Assembly: GCA_008973525.1 (NCBI GenBank)
Contig: WACJ01000111.1
Span: forward strand, 434,001 to 498,000
Direction of reading: 5' to 3'
Length of the DNA: 64,000 nucleotides
Source: Stenopsyche tienmushanensis
Taxonomy: Eukaryota; Arthropoda; Insecta; Trichoptera; Stenopsychidae
In this document: positions 60,881-64,000 of the stretch, piece after piece
Layout: each line of letters starts with the position of its first letter
Numbering within the stretch: the first letter of the stretch is position 1
The notes under the pieces: model-generated
What the model was told of the DNA's origin: nothing
Databases searched by the model: none
What the model saw: only the letters and a program-made list of their open reading frames with translations
Translations under genes and position numbers: made by a program

Positions 60881-61152
60881 ATCCAGAAAATCAGGATAAC
60901 CCTGAATCGGGACAATCGATGGAAAATATTTATCCATCACATTTTTATCTTTATCTCTTAAATTTTTATGATAACTTTCTACAGGATTTCCTCTCAAATA
61001 TTTTATTTGATTTCTTGTCTTCTTTAGTAAAAAGCTTATATTTACTCCAAACTCCATCATACAGAGATGTAGATAGAATATTGATTACTCCACGTGTTTC
61101 AACTATTTCAATACCTGATCCTAGTTATATATTACATAAAAAAGTCCCATAA
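60881..61152 (+). CDS. candidate terminal exon of unknown gene
   Basis: After a pyrimidine-rich acceptor (TTTTACTTTTTTAG, AG 60879-60880) the frame stays open for 90 codons to TAA at 61150-61152. It starts with DPENQDNPESGQSMENIYPS, continues with a Leu/Phe-rich amphipathic segment (LYLLNFYDNFLQDFLSNI), and ends PDPSYILHKKVP. A long open frame in such AT-rich sequence is mildly unexpected, but the opposite strand is also open for 63 codons and I recognise no family. It could be chance. Confidence 0.25.
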
Positions 61153-62457
61153 AACCCTCCATCGCCAGGAATATCAATGAAAACCTTCTACCAATCTAAT
61201 TAATTTCATTCTCTTCAAGCTTATATAATATTTAAAATGATCAATCATGTGTTCAAATTGTCATGCTTCCCACGTAAGCAAATATATATTCAACATCGAT
61301 TTTCATACCAAATTTGAATTGCAAAACGAGACATGTATTTTTATCAATTGCATGCCGATCGCGAGATTTCAGCCCCCCTTCCAAGAAGGGGATGATTATT
61401 GATGATCGTTGCACTTCCAACGGGCATACAGGATATATGCATTAAATAAATAGGTGCTAAATAACGAGTTATGATTCATTTCCTGACGCAATGATCATAT
61501 CCTGCCCGCTTAATTGATCGTTCATGTTCACTGAAAACCTAGAGAACGTTAAAAAATCGTGTCGCGTGAACGATCGCTTTTGTTCCACATAATTAATGCA
61601 CATTTAAATTATGGTCGGATTCCCACAGTTAGGAAGATATGAATGAATTGCATCGATGCATTTTTCTTGCGTTACTCTTAATTGCCGATAATCGGCAGAC
61701 TATGCATCATTATTTGCGCAGGATAGTCATTTTTTGAAAGATGCATACTAATATTTCCTAGTTGCAATGTCATTTGAAAATTATTATATACGGGTTGAAA
61801 CTATGTCAAGGTATGTATAATATTTTTATGCAAGAATAACATGCTATAGAATCATAGATGGAATGTTAATCCTTTTAAAATATTTTGCTAATATCTATCA
61901 AAATTTAAGCTAAACATTCAAATCATGTTGATAAAATGTCATTGACTAATTTTAAAATCGTTAATTTATGTGATGATTCCATTTGTTGTATTGTTCAATA
62001 TATTTAACATTATTTAAAATTATATTAAACATTATATAAAAATAATTTTCAATAGATCGTCAGTCCGATGATGCCCTTGTTATTAAAAGGTCGATCTCAA
62101 TTGCTCACATTCAGCATAGAATTTTGTCATTTCAGCACTAGACTTTATATTATCTTTTTATTATGCTAGTCGTTTCCTGTTATGTTATGCTTTATCATTG
62201 ATAAATTTTATGACAGTAGTCATATTTATTACTATTTGTCTTTCTTACAACATCAGTTATATGTAATATCTAAGGTCTCTAAAACAAGAAAATACACTAG
62301 GATAATAAATATGTATTCAGTCAGCCTTTTTTGGCTTACGCCATAGTCCGATTATCTGATCCGACTATCATTGGGCTGGATGATCAGACCAAGCTGTAAG
62401 ATTTCTTCATCATGTTTTCAAAACATCAGGTCTAAACCGCCCCTCTTGTTATTACTC
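61153..62457. other. AT-rich intergenic DNA
   Basis: No gene or transposon recognised. Confidence 0.35.
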
Positions 62458-62461
62458 TTAA

Positions 62462-62603
62462 CCTTTTGAGGAGTGAACAAATTTAAAATCGATGAAGTGG
62501 TTGATGTTTTACATGCCTTACATTTGCTCCTGCTTTAGAAAGAAATGATAATCGGACAAAGACTCGTTCATACCCAGGCCCTGGGATAGTACTCCTTTAG
62601 GGG
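62462..62603 (+). mobile_element. short TTAA MITE (piggyBac-type, family B)
   Basis: A 142-bp element between TTAA 62458-62461 and TTAA 62604-62607. It begins CCTTTTGAGGAGTGAAC and ends ACTCCTTTAGGGG, which is inverted CCCCTAAAGGAGT. Its interior ('tttagaaagaaatgataatc') matches the left part of the composite at 50741. Confidence 0.7.
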
Positions 62604-62607
62604 TTAA

Positions 62608-63634
62608 TACTATTTTAAAAATATTTAATATTATTTTTCAATGCTGAGTCTCCTCCGTCCAATTATCTAGACGGAGATGTTCAGCATCTTGCTAATATTA
62701 TTTGAAAGCATTTAAGCTAAGAGTATACAATAATTCAAGGACTTCTGTATTGCTATCCGTGCTACGGCGATACTAACCATGTCCATGACCTCCCGGTTCT
62801 GTTTCACCAACAAAAATCAAATAAATATATTGAAAAGCACTGCCCTAGGAATGTCTAATGCTGTTTTTTTTACGCTAGGAAGTTCATTAGATAAATGCGG
62901 GTAAATTATATTAGAGATTTGACGAAGGGAGCAGCAGGTTATATTACAAGGGGCACGCAAAATCCCAATTTGGACGATTCGCGGGGGTAGACCACAAAAC
63001 GGAAGAGTGCTCAAGTGGAACACTTTTACTGATCGTTCAGTGAATTACTCGAATTAGTGTTAATACTTCCCGATTTGATGGGATATTATCACGACTTTTA
63101 CTAACCGAAAAATTTATCAGTTTATTTCGAATTTTTACATAGCATTGTAGTTTTGCCAGAGTGCTTTTAAATTATTGAAGTAAAGATCAGATTATGATTT
63201 TTTTACATATTTACATCCAGGCTTTAGTTCTATCAATAGTTAGTCCACCCTTTGGCTTGATGGGGTACCATTGTCTATGTGAGTGGATTCTTAGCCTAAT
63301 GGAAGTAACTCCAGATACACTAGCTTCTAAGGTTACTCAACATATACTAACAACGACATTATTATTTTTCAATAAAGCCTACGTACCGAAAATATACCAT
63401 TTACAATTCCAAACATCTATATCGGTTTAGTTACGGATTTCATTCCGTTTAAAAACGGTTTTCGATTCAGTTCCGATTTGAATCCTATGTAAAAAAAAAT
63501 CCAAAATATCAGACAGCAATATAATTTTTGGAACAAAGTTGTATTATATAATTTTTGGAACAAAGTAGTTTGAAAAGAAAAAAAAATGTTTCAACAATTA
63601 ACGAGGGTGAAATATAGAAGAGCATAGCAAGCAT
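62608..63634. other. unassigned DNA
   Basis: The - strand frame 62817-63023 and + strand frame 63194-63430 show no recognised motif. A direct repeat 'tataatttttggaacaaagt' occurs twice at about 63520-63564. Confidence 0.3.
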
Positions 63635-64000
63635 CACTTGGGTCTGTTTTTATGCGTTAGATACGTTCCACGGGGAGTCGCATATAAAAAAAAATCCGCA
63701 TAAAAAATACTTGAACTATATAGAAAACTTAGGGATAGGTTTCGTTATTTTTAAAAACCGCATAACTTCAAATCAATGTGATAGAATGTATCAAAAATCG
63801 CATTAAAAAATACTTTGCGACGATTTGACCATTATTTTTATGCTGGAGCTATCTGAGATACCGCACATGAAACATTATTTATACAGTCCAAAATTAAGAA
63901 CTTTTTTCAAACTTCAAGTACAGCTAATAACTCATTCTCTAGTTTATCCATTATATGTTGATAACGTTATTACTATAATACCTTTTAAAAGTGGAAATGA
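63635..64000 (-). mobile_element. Tigger/pogo-like element, - strand, cut by window end
   Basis: Starts CACTTGGGTCTGTTTTTATG, the same terminus as 54553 read in reverse. It continues with 'gggataggtttcg' and 'ccgcataacttcaaatcaat'. The last bases of the window are the reverse complement of 'tcatttccacttttaaaa' at 53944, part of the DDE-region coding. The rest lies beyond 64000, so this copy may be longer and more complete than the 53.7 kb one. Confidence 0.8.

Overview
This window is AT-rich nuclear DNA of an arthropod, almost certainly an insect. The grounds are GT-AG introns, two intact eukaryotic tRNA genes with T-run terminators, secreted proteins with a four-cysteine pattern like the insect DM4/12 family, and a dense load of insect-type transposons (mariner, Tigger/pogo-like, hAT, Helitron, TTAA-flanked piggyBac-type MITEs, and a jockey/CR1-like LINE remnant). 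I cannot name the order or species from sequence alone. Most open frames here are chance frames in AT-rich DNA or transposon fragments. The real genes had to be assembled across introns by matching reading phase.

Left part (1-26.9 kb, + strand). Three secreted-protein genes with the same four-cysteine layout lie in tandem. Only the terminal exon of the first is present (2958-3132). The second is a complete three-exon gene of 219 codons (11958-20414). The third is a complete three-exon gene of 587 codons rich in Gln, Pro and Tyr (23879-26737). In all three, the last intron is phase 2, and in the two complete genes it falls 23-27 residues after the second cysteine. Both complete genes have a signal peptide and a basic processing-like site ahead of the cysteines. 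A further exon-like segment of unknown gene lies at 8764-8886. The introns hold transposons, including a deleted mariner that contains a perfect 30-bp foldback.

Middle part (26.9-41.5 kb). A tRNA-Gln(TTG) gene lies at 28.5 kb. A second deleted mariner copy on the - strand lies at 31.8-32.7 kb, directly beside a Tigger-type end. From 41 to about 33 kb, the - strand carries a three-exon gene for a 235-residue basic protein with a C-terminal membrane anchor. A tRNA-Lys(CTT) gene sits inside its second intron on the opposite strand. The roughly 4 kb downstream of its stop is free of recognisable transposons and looks like a long 3' UTR.

Right part (41.5-64 kb). I found no confident host gene. 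The region is a graveyard of transposons: two copies of one hAT family (one still encoding the C-terminal dimerisation region), a tandem pair of Helitron ends, several copies of one TTAA MITE family, a Tigger-like element with TIRs and a DDE-domain fragment, and a second inverted copy of that element cut by the window end. Two or three unexplained open stretches (51.5 kb, 56.2-56.7 kb, 60.9-61.15 kb) are recorded as weak candidates.
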